A DNA stretch of 64,000 nt from Erpobdella octoculata. Its lineage: Eukaryota > Annelida > Clitellata > Hirudinida > Erpobdellidae. Position numbers and translations under genes: made by a program. The stretch's first letter is position 1; each line of letters starts with the position of its first letter. The notes below the pieces were generated by a model that was not told the DNA's origin, did not search any database, and saw only the letters and a program-made list of their open reading frames with translations. Below are positions 1 through 10,924 of this stretch, piece after piece. The DNA is taken from positions 9,653,356 through 9,717,355 of the forward strand of contig OZ022241.1 of the NCBI GenBank assembly GCA_963978895.1, written 5' to 3'.

Positions 1-1239
1 CTATCGGCCAGTAAGTGCATTATTTGCAAAGTCATAGAAAAAACATTCAGCTTGAAGTAATGAAGCATATTAGAGACCACAGCATACTGATTAATAGTCA
101 ACATAGATTTGTGCAATGGCGATCATGTTTAACAAATTTGCTAGACTTCTAGATTGTTTTGAAAAAGTTTATACCCACTTAGACGAAGGATTCCTTGTAG
201 ACATAGTCTCTTTAGATTTTGCTAAAGCTTTCGACAAAGCACCACATACACGGTTGATGAAAAAAATAGAAGCTGCTGGAATAGGAGGTAAAATTTGAGG
301 ATAGATCGTCAAAAAATGGCTAGCTGACAGAAGACAAAAAGTGGAAATTAAAGGAAAATACTCGGGGTGGAAAAGCATAAAAAGTGGTGTACCGTAAGGA
401 TCCGTTTTGGGACCTTTATTGTTTGTTCTGTTCATCAATGACCTTGATATCGGGACTTGTTTAAAAGTATCAACATTTGCTGATGATACAAAGTTATCCA
501 TGATAATAGAGTGTGAGCTAGATGCCGACATATTAAGAAAAGATCTTGCAAAATGATGTTCAACGTAGAGAAATGCTCAACGATGCACATGGGTAATAGA
601 AATCAAAAGATTCAGTATGAAATGGGAGGAATTGTGTTGAAGGCATTTGAAGAGGAAAGAGATTTTGGAGTAATACTACACAATAGCGGCAAACCATCAA
701 GACAGTGTGCAAAAGCAGCAGAGCGATCCAATGGGATTTTAGGATTGGTTAAAAAAACAATAATAACTCGAAACCAAGAAATAATAATTAGGCTATACAA
801 ATGTTTAGTAAGACCGCATCTAGAATATTGTGTACAAGCTTGCAGCCCTGTTTTAAAAAAAGATATCGTAGTGTTGGAGAAGGTACAAAAGAGGGCTACA
901 AAGTTGATTAAACTCTTAAGCCAGTTACTTTACGAAGAAAGATTAAAACAATGTGACTCAACAACTTTAAAGAAAAGGAAAAGTAGGGATGACTTGATCG
1001 AGTCCTACAAAACAATAACAAAAAAGGTAGATTTACACTAGCAATGTTTTTTGAACAGCTACCTATTTAAACCACGAGAGGACACAGATTTAAGTTCTTT
1101 AAATAAAACAAGAAAAAACTATAAAAAAGCTTTCTTTAGTTCTAGAGTGATAAATACCTGGAATAACTTGGACGATGACCCTGTATCATCTGAGTCTACC
1201 ACAGATTTCAAAGTAGCGTTATCCAGGCATGGATACTGA
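1..1239 (+). pseudogene. CR1-like LINE reverse transcriptase, 3' part, decayed
   Basis: Three frames together carry a non-LTR reverse transcriptase. The start reads like the YRPVS region of RT block 1. Positions 116-298 contain LDFAKAFDKAPHTRL, the first catalytic-aspartate block. A stop at about 391 interrupts the PQGS block, followed by SVLGPLLFVLFINDL and FADDTKLS near 480 (the YADD-box equivalent). Positions 553-1041 and 1051-1239 give the C-terminal domain with RLYKCLVRPHLEYCVQACSPV and a final SRVINTWNNLDDD stretch typical of CR1-type LINEs. Stops at 298, 391, 1041 and between frames show it is inactive. The element enters from outside the window, so its 5' part is not visible. Clade assignment rests on motif style only. 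Confidence 0.85.
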
Positions 1240-1324
1240 TTTTTATACAAGTTTTTATTAGTTTATGTATTTTAATTAGAAGTGGTTGTCTAAAGGCGTA
1301 GTCTTCTAAACCACTATAATAAAC

Positions 1325-1424
1325 GTTATGTTATGTTATGTTATGTTATGTTATGTTATGTTATGTTAAGTTATATTATGTTGTGTTGCGTTACGTTACG
1401 TTACGTTACGTTACGTTACGTTAA
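1325..1424. repeat. Pentanucleotide tail (ATGTT then TTACG units) of the LINE
   Basis: About 45 bp of ATGTT units grade into about 45 bp of TTACG units directly after the LINE stop codon. Many CR1/L2-type LINEs end in a short microsatellite rather than poly(A), so this is read as the element's 3' tail. The unit changes by point substitution and then spreads. Confidence 0.8.
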
Positions 1425-1429
1425 GCCAA

Positions 1430-2480
1430 TATTTATTGATCAAAAATAGATGAAAACAAACAAACTTGCTTTTCCCAAACTGACGAAAAGAGAACACGTG
1501 TTCTCAATAATTAAACCAAAGCTTCATTGTTAGAGTTATATAGTTATTTATTTGCAGAATGGATACTTGCTCAGACATATTTGATTTTTTTGTAACTCTA
1601 TTGTGTGGTTTGATCGATACAAATGCACAAAACCACATAAACACGGTAGATGTACAGATGTACTTAATCTATCAATACAAATGCACAAAACCACATTCAA
1701 TTTGGTACATGTACTTAATCTATCAATAAAAATGTACAAAAAGAGATAAAACTAGGTAGCTTTACTTAATCTATCAATAAAAAGATGATATGAAACAAAA
1801 AAGGAACAATATTTTGTTACTCAAAATAGTTTGTAATTAAAACATATTTTACAGTTAAGATGCCAAATAATAAGCTGAATAAAGAAAAAAATGGATTAAT
1901 CTTGATGTTTTGTAGTTCAGCGATTAGTTAACTGATTTTTTTTATTCTGATTTCAAAACTATCCTGAATTCCTCCAATTTATTATAGTTTTACAAACTTA
2001 TAATTACATTTTCAAATTACTTCGAAATACAAATTTTGAAAAACTTATAATTTAAAATATTATCTCTAAAGGAAATTAAACTGAAAAAATGATGATCTAA
2101 AAAGAATGATGATTTAAATTTGGGAGAATATTATAAATGAGAATTTCTAGCTGTATTATAAAAACACACATAATTGCAAAAATACAAATTATATTTGTAT
2201 TCAGGTTTTTAAAACGACAAAGAAATAAAATATTGAGTTAATTCAGTGTATGAATATTGATAACATGTGAAGGTAAAAACATAAATCCAAGATTTTATGC
2301 TACCCAGCTCATACAAAAATACAGTGAATTATGATTGAGTGTAAACAATCTGTGCAAACAATTAGATAAATTATTAAAACTTATTAAATTTAGTTGCATT
2401 TACAAGTAATTATTATTGAATGTAACAAAAAAATGGTGCACTGATACGAAGAGACATTAAAATTTTAAACTTCGAATAAT
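1430..2480. repeat. 3' flank of DEG/ENaC copy 1, duplicated at 10925-12420
   Basis: The stretch matches the 3' flank of copy 2: a block with GAGAACACGTG and ATTTGATTTTTTT at 1440-1860 recurs at 10925-11290, and the block with CAGCTCATAC and TCTGTGCAAAC at 2300-2360 recurs at 12155-12215. Inside 1610-1780 there are about three tandem copies of a ~55-bp unit (ATCTATCAATA...AATGCACAAAACCAC). No gene is visible here. Confidence 0.7.
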
Positions 2481-2484
2481 AACT

Positions 2485-2655
2485 AAAAAATGATTGTTGT
2501 GAGTCCACTGAAAACAGCTGCACAAAATTTGAAATCGTCAAGTAGAAATTTTTGATGAAAAATTATTTTTTGATGATAACATAGAATCTTTAATAACTTA
2601 CAACAAGCATATAAGATATTCAATAAATTCCATAGCTGTCATCAAAGTAACTCAA
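2485..2655 (-). pseudogene. Relic 3' end of a second DEG/ENaC copy
   Basis: The bases at about 2535-2655 align with the last coding ~110 bp of the DEG/ENaC genes (ATCTTTAATAACTT..CAACAA, then ATTCCATAGCTGTCATCAAAG), but frame and stop are lost. The sequence to its left matches the 3' flank of copy 2, and the sequence to its right (AGTGAAAATCTTAAAATCA) matches the 3' flank of copies 3 and 4. This is what remains when a gene end is replaced by unequal recombination between array members. Confidence 0.7.
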
Positions 2656-2675
2656 AGTAAGTGAAAATCTTAAAA

Positions 2676-4284
2676 TCATCCAACAGGAATTTTGGATACA
2701 AAATTTGTCTTTGATGGAAACATGCAATCTTTAATAACTTCCAACAAACACATTAGAAATTCAATGAATTCCACGGCTGTCATCAAAGTAACCCCCAGCC
2801 ATAAACTGAGACATCCACCAACCAAACTAAGCATTGAATCCCAAGTATAAACAGGTGTATCGATTATTGTCAAAGGTTTCTGTTTTTTTAAAACTAAAGG
2901 TAACCTGCAAAAAATTTGATCTTATTGCATCTGATTTCTTAAAAAAATCATTTAACTCATCTTGAGTCATAGTTCCGTTGTTGAATTTATCAATTGAAAT
3001 AAAATAATTTTTGAAGTAATTGTAAATTTTTGTTTCTGGAACTAATTTATTTTTTACAAACTTTTCAAAAAAATATTTGTGCTGAGAAATATGTGGCCAA
3101 TCGTGGAGGGTATGAACTGATAAATCATAAAATGTTTCTTCGCAGGGATTTTTGCAGTTCACATCACAAACGCCTAACACTTTTTCACCCCATGTTTTTG
3201 AAAAACAATTTAATTCCTTTGCTGCTTTTATAATTAGTTGAATTTCTGTCGTTGTATTGAAACTTTTAAATTTTGACGTCAATGAGGTATTGCCACAAGT
3301 GTTGATATCATCGACTTCTTGGTACTTGAATATGTGTAAATTCATGCATTGACACATTTCTGATATCTGTTTTTGAAAGCAGTAATAAAAACATGCCTGA
3401 GGTGTGTATTGAATGTCTTCGATTGATCCTTCAATGAGTTTAGTTTTTTCACAACCACCTTGAGTATATGGAACGTCCAATATTGTCTTAATGTTCATTT
3501 CCATGTTAACAAGCGTATTGGTTCCAGTGCTGAGATCAACTCCTTTAGAAAGGTCATTGAAAACATCCGGTGCTCCAACTGAAACTTTGATTCCATCGGT
3601 TTTAAAAATTTTGTTATAACTATCCATATCATCTTGTAGAGTATTCAAAGTATTTGTATAAAATATCATTGTCAGAGAGTCAACTGAAACGTTACATGTT
3701 TTGGCAAGCTGGAATCTGTAACATCTATAAAACGTTTGACACCAAATCGAAACTTCTTCCAATGTGCATTCTTTATTTTCTATAATTGCGTTTCTTTTAT
3801 CAAACAGTCTATAACTCATTAAAAAAGGAATGGTTCGATTCTTCAGTGCCCCATCTCTAGGAAGAGAAGACAAATAATCAGTTTTAACGACTATTGCTTT
3901 GAACTGAGAAATTGTCATTTGGGACATTGTCTCAATATACGTTTCATTAAACAACTCTGTAAGGTTTAATATTTTTTTTTGATATTCTTTACCTGTTAAA
4001 AAGTGATCATAGTCAATTTCTGATAATTCCGGTTGTAAAATGCCAGCTAATATTGCAGGAAAAACATTTGGTATATTTTGTTCTCCATAGGAAGTTTTGT
4101 ACGGATATGACAAATATTTTTCAAATAAAGTCATCAACTGCCATATTATAAATCCTGCACATGATACAGTAACAGCAAACCACATGAATTTAGAAAACAT
4201 TCTTTTTGACTTCATGATTTTTGAAATTCCACGCATTGAAACATTTTCAAAAAATTTGACGGTTTCCTCCTTAATACGACTCAT
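2676..4284 (-). pseudogene. DEG/ENaC channel subunit, copy 1, one frameshift
   Basis: Degenerin/epithelial Na+ channel family: two-pass plasma-membrane cation channel subunits that assemble as trimers. The start MSRIKEETVKF is shared by the array. Visible are TM1 at about residues 33-53, a post-TM1 FPAI motif, a long ectodomain with the paired-cysteine regions CFYYCFQKQISEMCQC and CDVNCKNPCEETFYD ending in DWP, and TM2 with the filter region in the second frame. The first frame runs 4284-2827; the TM2 part is at 2873-2676 in another frame. The break is one extra A in an A-run at about 2887-2893, before the segment encoding the TM2 entry. Overall length (1609 bp) is one base over a 535-codon gene, so this is either a very young pseudogene or an assembly error. 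There are no introns, as in the other copies. Confidence 0.9.
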
Positions 4285-4679
4285 TATTAAAATAGATTGT
4301 TAAAACAAATTTAGCAGTCGAAATTTATATATTATAAATTTTATAATGATTTGAAGCTAAGTTTAATAGTGCGTTTAATTGATTTTTTGAAATCCATAAT
4401 TTAAAATAGTTTTCTAAAATAATATTGTTCGACCTGAAAAAAAAGTTTTTTTTTTTAAATATTCAGCGAATTCTAATATTTTTAAAAATTCGAAGACGCA
4501 TTTTTAATATTGTTTGTTAATTTTATCTACTAGCAGCTGTTTTAATTTTTTATTTATTAAACCAACAAGCGTCTTTCCAGGTGCCCAATAAAAGTGGGTG
4601 TTCAAGCAGTTATTAAAAGTCGCTTTAAAAACAGTTAACCAATAGTCACACCACACTCCACTGCATTGCAACGCATCGC

Positions 4680-4721
<42 letters not shown>

Positions 4722-6110
4722 CAAACAATGTCTATACTGTATGTATATGCTTATCAACCATTGGTGTCAACGTTGAAAAAGGAAGATGGATTGACACATT
4801 CTAGCGATTTGTTTATGAAAACATGAATATTAATCCACTCAATTTGTTTTTAATCCTTCATATTAACTTCACCTTTCTGTCTGTCTAATTGAACACAAAC
4901 CCATTTCCCGCATCCAATCGATCTGAAATTGGGTCCATATACTCGTTAGGACCAAACATTAATTTTGAGATATTCACTCTAGAAGCCCCAAAAAATATTG
5001 TGAACGCGTTGCTAAAAATTCTATGCGTCACTGCCTCATTATTTCATTGAAAGACAACAAATTTTGAAGTCAACTTTTAACCACTTCTCGCATTCCTATC
5101 AATTAGTCCGATCAAATGTAATGTTTTACCTTTAAATTTATTCATGATTTGAAATTTTTAAATAAAATGGTAGCTAATGTTCTGTTCTTTACGGCAAACT
5201 AAATAATTTATTCAAGGTATACTTGGAAAGTTAGTAATTTTGAATCGAAATTGTACGAAGTTAAACGTGAGTGGTAATAGATATACCATAGGTAAACAAC
5301 ATCGGTAATTCGTAAAATCCGTGGATTATATCAGGTTATTTGTAAATACAATTACATTTACGTGATTCCTAACAAGTGGCCTGCAAGTTCATAACCACGA
5401 ATGTAAGCATAACCATAGCTTAGGCAGTAGCACGGCTGAGACGCGCAGGCGAATCTCGCCAACCTATCTCTAGCCAATAAATTGGTGACGTAGAAAAACG
5501 GGTCGTTAAAAGTGGGTGTATAAAAAATGTATTACATGTTCCTACAAGTTTCAGCTCAGCCGGTCAACTTATCGCCCACCTGTTATAGGCTACCAAACTC
5601 GCTCCGAAATCTTATTTAAATAAGGTTTTTACAAGCTGTTAACAACGGATACAGATTAAAGACTATATTGTCTAACCTTTGAATATCTTTATTCGCTTCC
5701 AACGTTTCAATCCACTTTTCAAAACAATTTTTATCCAACGTACCGAATAATAATAAACAGTTTCAAATTCGTTCAAAATTTCATATGTTCCAAATATTAA
5801 AAAAAAAAAATATTTCAACCACAATAAAATACAAATTAATCCAAGGCTTTTCATATAAAAAGATATAATCATGAATAAATTTTAAGCTATTGATGCGATT
5901 TTCAAACTTTTTACCGGACTAAATCTAAAGTTTTTTTTAAGTCGATTTGATAATTCCTATATATTAGTATTTTTTATTTATAACGGAGTATTGTTTTTAT
6001 ACCATTTTTATTGAAATTATTGATTATCAGATGTTATTTTCATAATTGCAGATATCAATCTTACACTAAAAATAATCTTTTAATTTATATAATATTTAAA
6101 ATACTGTATT
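4285..6110. other. Intergenic, no gene seen
   Basis: AT-rich sequence with a (TA)n microsatellite at 4681-4719. The conserved upstream block of the other DEG/ENaC copies is not recognisable here. Positions 4850-5640 have a more balanced composition (CTGTCTGTC, TCAGCCGGTCAAC) that suggests an old dispersed repeat, but no coding frame or termini can be supported. Confidence 0.5.
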
Positions 6111-6116
6111 CCATGT

Positions 6117-6152
6117 TTATATATATATATATATACATATATATACATATGT

Positions 6153-6242
<90 letters not shown>

Positions 6243-6248
6243 ATGTAT
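6117..6248. repeat. (TA)n with (TG)n microsatellite
   Basis: Interrupted TA dinucleotides run from 6118 to about 6211, then GTGTGTGT to about 6231 and a short GTAT tail. Both strands give only low-complexity YIYI/THTH translations, which are not genes. Confidence 0.95.
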
Positions 6249-6296
6249 ATTTAAAACACCTGGTGTAAAGGACTTTAAACTATTATAAAAAAAAAA
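6249..6296 (+). repeat. 5'-truncated copy of a poly(A)-tailed SINE-like family
   Basis: TTAAAACACCTGGTGTAAAG followed by GACTTTAAACTATTATAAAA is the 3' end of the family described at 62090-63016. Only the last ~45 bp and the A tail are present, consistent with 5' truncation on insertion. Confidence 0.65.
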
Positions 6297-6328
6297 ATTG
6301 AAAAACAAAGTATATTTTTTTAAACAAA

Positions 6329-7250
6329 ATGTCCCTTAATATGAATGACGACGAAGATCCTGTGTCGAGAAAACGGCGTCTAGCTAAAGAAAGGCAACAG
6401 AGATATCGCGCAAGACAAACTCCACAATCAAAAGCAAAAATTCGAGTTTTAGATGCAGAAGCTCATCAACAACGCATTACACAAATGTCTGTTGAGGAAT
6501 TGCAAATTTGTCATGCTTTTCATGCCGCATCACAACAACGTTATGTCTATCGACTTACTCCTCAACATCTAGAAGCTTTTCACACTTCCATTGCTGCCTC
6601 ACAACGTCATCGAATTGAGCAAATGTCTCCCCATGAATTGCAGTTACATCGAGAAACCAATGCTGCCAAGGAACGCCATCGAGTTTTGCAAATGTCTCCC
6701 AATGAATTGCAACTACATCGAGAAACCAATGTTGCCTCGCAACGCCATCGAGTTGAACAAATGTCTCCCAATGAATTGCAGCTACATCGAGCTGCTAATG
6801 CGATCTCCCAACTTTTAGCATGAAATCGTGTGAGTGAGGCAGTTCGTAACGAAGCAATTAACTTCAACGAAACTCAATTCGTTCAACATGATTGTGGTGA
6901 ATTTGATGTTTTATGTACTTCATGTCGATCAAGAAATTTTGCTGCAGAGCAACCATCAGATGGACTATTTACTTCATGTTGTCGAAAAAACAAAGTAATG
7001 TTGCCAAACCAATTGACATTCACGGTAATACACTTGGATATCCCGATTTTCTTAAAAGCCTCATGTCAGACACGTCCAATCCAGATAGACACATTTTTCG
7101 ACAACATATTCGATCATACAACAGCGCAGTTTGTTTCGCTTCCATGGCCGCAAAAATTTTTGATTTGCTTATATATAGAATTTTTTTATGGTTATCAAAT
7201 GTCATTTTGTTTTTGTTGACTATTTTTATAATAACGGGCGCCGTATTTTA
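6329..7250 (+). pseudogene. Helitron replicase-helicase, N-terminal fragment
   Basis: The open frame 6329-6823 has a basic start (RKRRLAKERQQRYRARQ) followed by about five tandem ~23-residue units built on HRVEQMSPNELQLHRETNA, a pattern common at the N terminus of animal Helitron proteins. After a stop, the next frame reads HDCGEFDVLCTSCRSRNF and SDGLFTSCCRKNKVMLPN, the Cys/His region that precedes the Rep domain. The following IRSYNSAVCFASMAAKIFD (at about 7095-7160) is in another frame, so at least one frameshift is present. The HUH Rep nuclease and helicase are absent, and the fragment runs directly into a Helitron 3' terminus. It is a non-autonomous, internally deleted copy. Confidence 0.8.
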
Positions 7251-7256
7251 AAACTT

Positions 7257-7283
7257 CCGTCATTTTTGACGGGCTATCTCTAG
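7257..7283 (+). mobile_element. Helitron 3' terminus (hairpin plus CTAG)
   Basis: CCGTCA-TTTT-TGACGG forms a perfect 6-bp hairpin, followed by GCTATCT and CTAG with a host T after it. Helitrons end in a hairpin about 10 nt before CTRR and insert 5' of a T. The same terminus recurs at 9327-9353 (degenerate) and, inverted, at 42826-42852. Confidence 0.85.
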
Positions 7284-8585
7284 TATATTATAGATTTATA
7301 TCTTCATAATAAATATTTGCTTTAAATTGGTATCTTTCTATTTCAAACTTATAAAAGATTTTTAATAAACGAAGTTTTTCACAGTTCTCTTGTTTATTAA
7401 TTACTATTATTTTTGCTAAGAAACTTTCTGCTATTCTAAGGGACGAGATTTTCAATATTGACTTCTATATTGGAGACATTTTTAAAAATGTGTAGGTCCG
7501 ACGCATGGTTTGGAATGACAAGTAAAGATCAAAGTAAAATATGGTTAATGGACCTTTTAAAACGCCAATCTGTTAAAAATACAAAACCAGTTGTGTATCC
7601 TGACATTTCTTCTTCAAAAAGACTACACAGCTCAGAGTTTCCAATAACCAGCACTAAAATCAGATGTCTTCTAATTAAAACAGCTAATCAGACTGAGATA
7701 AAAAAGCTGATTTTAAAGGGACTGTTGCGGGCAAAAAGCCATATTTTACTAATCAATATTGCTTAATTGATTTTATTAAAAGTCGTGGACTCATGAGATC
7801 TAAGGCTAAAATGTTAACATCCAAGCTCAAAATTAGAATCTTTCAAAAGAAAATGTACATGTAACAAGCCAGAGAAAACAGCAACAAGTTTTTATCAAAT
7901 TATTTTATGAATCAAACTGAACTTCCACCACACTGCTTCTGCAACAATGTGATAGGATTTTTAGATGTAAATGGCATCACATAAAAAGAGAATGCTCTTA
8001 TATTAACAATTCCTGCAAGAACCTTAAGGTTCTACTGTTTTATAATAAAAACATTTTATCTTTTTTTCCCTGCCTCGCTCATTGCATCTCAAAGAAGACT
8101 ATAAAAACGTGAAGATTTTACTGCACTGATTGATGTTTGACGAGCATCAGTTGGAGGTCATAAGATTTTCACAACCCCACGATGTTGACTGACGTTATTT
8201 GTGGTTTGAGTAACCTACCACTGAAAACGTAGCATTTTTCCCGCACTGGTTTTTTTTTCAAGAACTTGACCGCCTCGTTCCCACCTCATCAACTCAGTTT
8301 AATTTTTGTATTGAGTCGCGGATTTGATTTTTCGTTAAGCTTTCTACATTTGAAGTTTCCTGATTTCTTAACAATTTGAATTTAAACGCGAGCATAGATA
8401 TGAAGTTTTGATTTTTCAATCTAATGCAAATCACCTAGAATTTTAAGATTCTCGTCATGTATGTTTGAAAATTTATTATTGGCTTTCTATGAACTGATCT
8501 GTGCGTTCGACTAAATTACCTTAAGCCGTAAAATGACGAAACTGAAGCTTATTTACTGATCGAGATCTATGATGCATTTTTTAGC
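7284..8585. other. Intergenic; one unrecognised 102-codon frame
   Basis: The only frame of note is 7458-7766 (+), 102 codons, starting MTSILETFLKMCRSDAWFG. It has no recognised domain, signal peptide or membrane segment, and its composition does not separate it from chance. The rest shows no gene, RNA or element terminus that I can support. Confidence 0.4.
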
Positions 8586-8589
8586 TTAC

Positions 8590-9030
8590 GAATCTCGAGT
8601 GGGTGTTGAATTATGAGCTATTTAAAAAAAAATAAAATTATGAGAAAGAGTTCAGGTTTCAAAGTGTAGGCTGATATACCTTTCCGGACTTCACGGGACC
8701 CCACCGCATCAGACCTCACCACACCCCACTTTACGTGTCTTCGCCGAACTTCCCTGGTTTTTCACCAGATTTTACAGTGCCTCACCGAACCTAGCATCAT
8801 CAAATTTTGTCGCACCTAAATGTTCTCAATTGTACCTCACCGGAATTCACAGTAATTCACGATACGGTGTGATCCGAAAAAGCAGGTGTGATCTGGTAAA
8901 GTCAGGTTCAGATCTGTGTGGTCTAGTGAAACACTGTAAGGCACGGCAAAGTCTTGTAAGGCACGGGTAAATCTGATGAGACACGGTGAAATCTAGTGAA
9001 ATTTAGTGAAATTTGAAATTTAGTCGTATT
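8590..9030. repeat. Foldback minisatellite element, copy 1
   Basis: The left half is a degenerate array of CCGGACTTCACC-like units and the right half the inverse (GTGATCTGGTAAAGTCAGGT and GGTGAAATCTAGTGAAA), so the whole can fold back on itself. The unique entry sequence (CGAATCTCGAGTGGG, then AGAAAGAGTTCAGGTT) and the same order of units recur at 35455-35820, so it is a dispersed element and not a local array. Confidence 0.75.
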
Positions 9031-9211
9031 CTGGATACCTTAACAAAATTAATTTAAAAATTTAATATTTACACTTCAAACTGTTCAAATTAGTATACGG
9101 AAATACTTTGCTGAAAAAGGTTTTCATTGCAATTGCTGGATGACAGGACACATTTTTAAAGCCAGTCAATATTATCTACATACATAATTTCCTATATCGG
9201 TATGTATGCAT

Positions 9212-9245
9212 GTCTGTTAGCAATTTTGCGAAACGCGGCGGCCGT
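9212..9245. repeat. Dispersed repeat fragment, inverted copy near 59770
   Basis: GTTAGCAATTTTGCGAAACG followed by CGGCGGCC is found as the reverse complement at about 59771-59800 (GCGGCCGCCGCGTTATGCGA). It is a short shared segment of unknown family; no terminus or coding capacity is visible. Confidence 0.5.
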
Positions 9246-9326
9246 GTAATAAAAGTTATTAAGCAATTGTACGATAAAGTCCCAAAGAAAAAAATGCAAA
9301 ATAATATATAATGAGATTTTAAAAAT

Positions 9327-9353
9327 TCGTCATTTTTAACGGGCTATCTCTAC
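9327..9353 (+). mobile_element. Degenerate Helitron 3' terminus
   Basis: CGTCATTTTTAACGGGCTAT then CTCTACT matches the terminus at 7257-7283 with substitutions in the stem and in the final CTRR (CTAC). No Helitron coding sequence is visible to its left. Confidence 0.6.
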
Positions 9354-10920
9354 TTAGTTATTAATTAAATACTAATAAAAGTATTATTAATAAATTATTA
9401 TAATTAAAATTTTAAAACCTAAAGATTCCTAAAAATAAGAAAAAAATTAAAAAACTAGAAAACAAATATCAATTTAAAAAAATTAAGACACGCTATTCTT
9501 AAATGATCTAAAAAGTTCAAAATAAATTATAAACACAAAAGCGTGGGCGTTTTCTTTTACACTCCAACGATCGCAACGAGTAATTTATTAACTCGTGTTT
9601 TCTTAAAAAATTTTATTTTTCATTATTTTTAAGTCAATTTCAATGTAACGTATTACTCAATAGTTATTTTCGCCAGCTTACGGCTCATAAGATGCAGACG
9701 TTTCTTCTCAGCAATTTAATCAATGTAGTTCTTAAGTTATACTTCTTTATATTAAAACAACGTTGTGACAAGTTATTTGTTATTCATTTTTATTTTCATA
9801 CCTGAAAGTAAGAGAAAAACACATAGATTGAGTGACTAGTCTTTGAAAGTTATTGTTGCTGCTGCTAAAAGTTAATTGTTTACAATTCTTCATAGTTTGA
9901 GAGTAATGAAATAAGGAAAGTTTGAGCTCAATGTTTCGAAAAAATCTTTATTTGTTTTATTGCTTTTTGTGCAAATTTTGATTGTGTTGGGTGGTTGGGT
10001 TGTCAGCTGAAGATTGGGCGTGTTTGAAAATGTGTGTTGAAACAAAATATAGTGTCCGTAATGAAACCGTTTTTGCCATGGGACATGGGTGGGTGCTTTC
10101 GTCACAGAAAGATGAGCTATTATTAGCTGTTTAATGGTGAAAGTGAAAATACCCTACACCACAGGCCTACATTTCATTAGCGTTATCAGTTGCGGATCCA
10201 GGAATTGGACAGAAAAGGCCCGAAAGTTTCATTTTTAGTTATTCTTAATTTTAATAACATTTTCTATAAGCGACCCATTGTAAGATATCTTGAATTTATT
10301 TAGTTCAGTAACACTAAAAACTAAAAAATTTAAATTGAACTATTTATTTACCGATTAAATTGGGATTTTGGGTTACTTAGTGTGTCCATGTTGTTTTTCT
10401 CATTTTTCGCTCACTTTTTTATTTATTCTTTCATTTTTTTCTTTTTTTCTCTTTTTCTCTTTTAATTTTTATTGTGTTGCAATGTCAACACGGCCAGCTT
10501 CTTTTTTATTACACGCTTTTATTTAACTGGACTACTCTGTCTCTGTTGTCAAAATGTTGAATTGATTTTTTACCAACTTTTAGACTACTTAGAATTTTGA
10601 CATTTTCAGCTTAGACTTAAGCCACCTACAAAAATAATATTTAATCTTATCCGAAACGATTTCAATCTTTTTTTGTAACAATTTCCATGTTTTTATATAT
10701 TATTATTATTCAATTTTAGTTTTTGTACTGTGAATTTTGCTAAATTAAAACACTGTACAATTTTTTTCTTAATAATAGAAAAAAAACAAATACAACGGAT
10801 AGATATGGCAGTAGAAAAAACCAATCATTAAAATAAGTGTTCATATTTTTACCACTTTAAAAAAAAATTAAAAATATTATTTTCAAATAAAATAAATTTA
10901 GTTAAAATGAAACTAATAAT
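9354..10920. other. Intergenic, no gene seen
   Basis: AT-rich sequence with T-runs around 10400-10470. The longest frame (9890-10105, minus) has no recognisable domain. No repeat termini were identified. Confidence 0.5.
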
Positions 10921-10924
10921 TGAA

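Noticed and set aside
3030..3233. Plus-strand frame repeated opposite each DEG/ENaC gene (also 12806, 20454, 37442)
   Set aside because: Conserved only because the minus-strand channel gene is conserved; it is an antisense shadow.
6249..7283. Idea that the poly(A)-tailed family is the 5' part of the Helitron
   Set aside because: The copies at 62-63 kb have A tails and target duplications, so the family is retroposed; its piece upstream of the Helitron frame is a separate truncated insertion.
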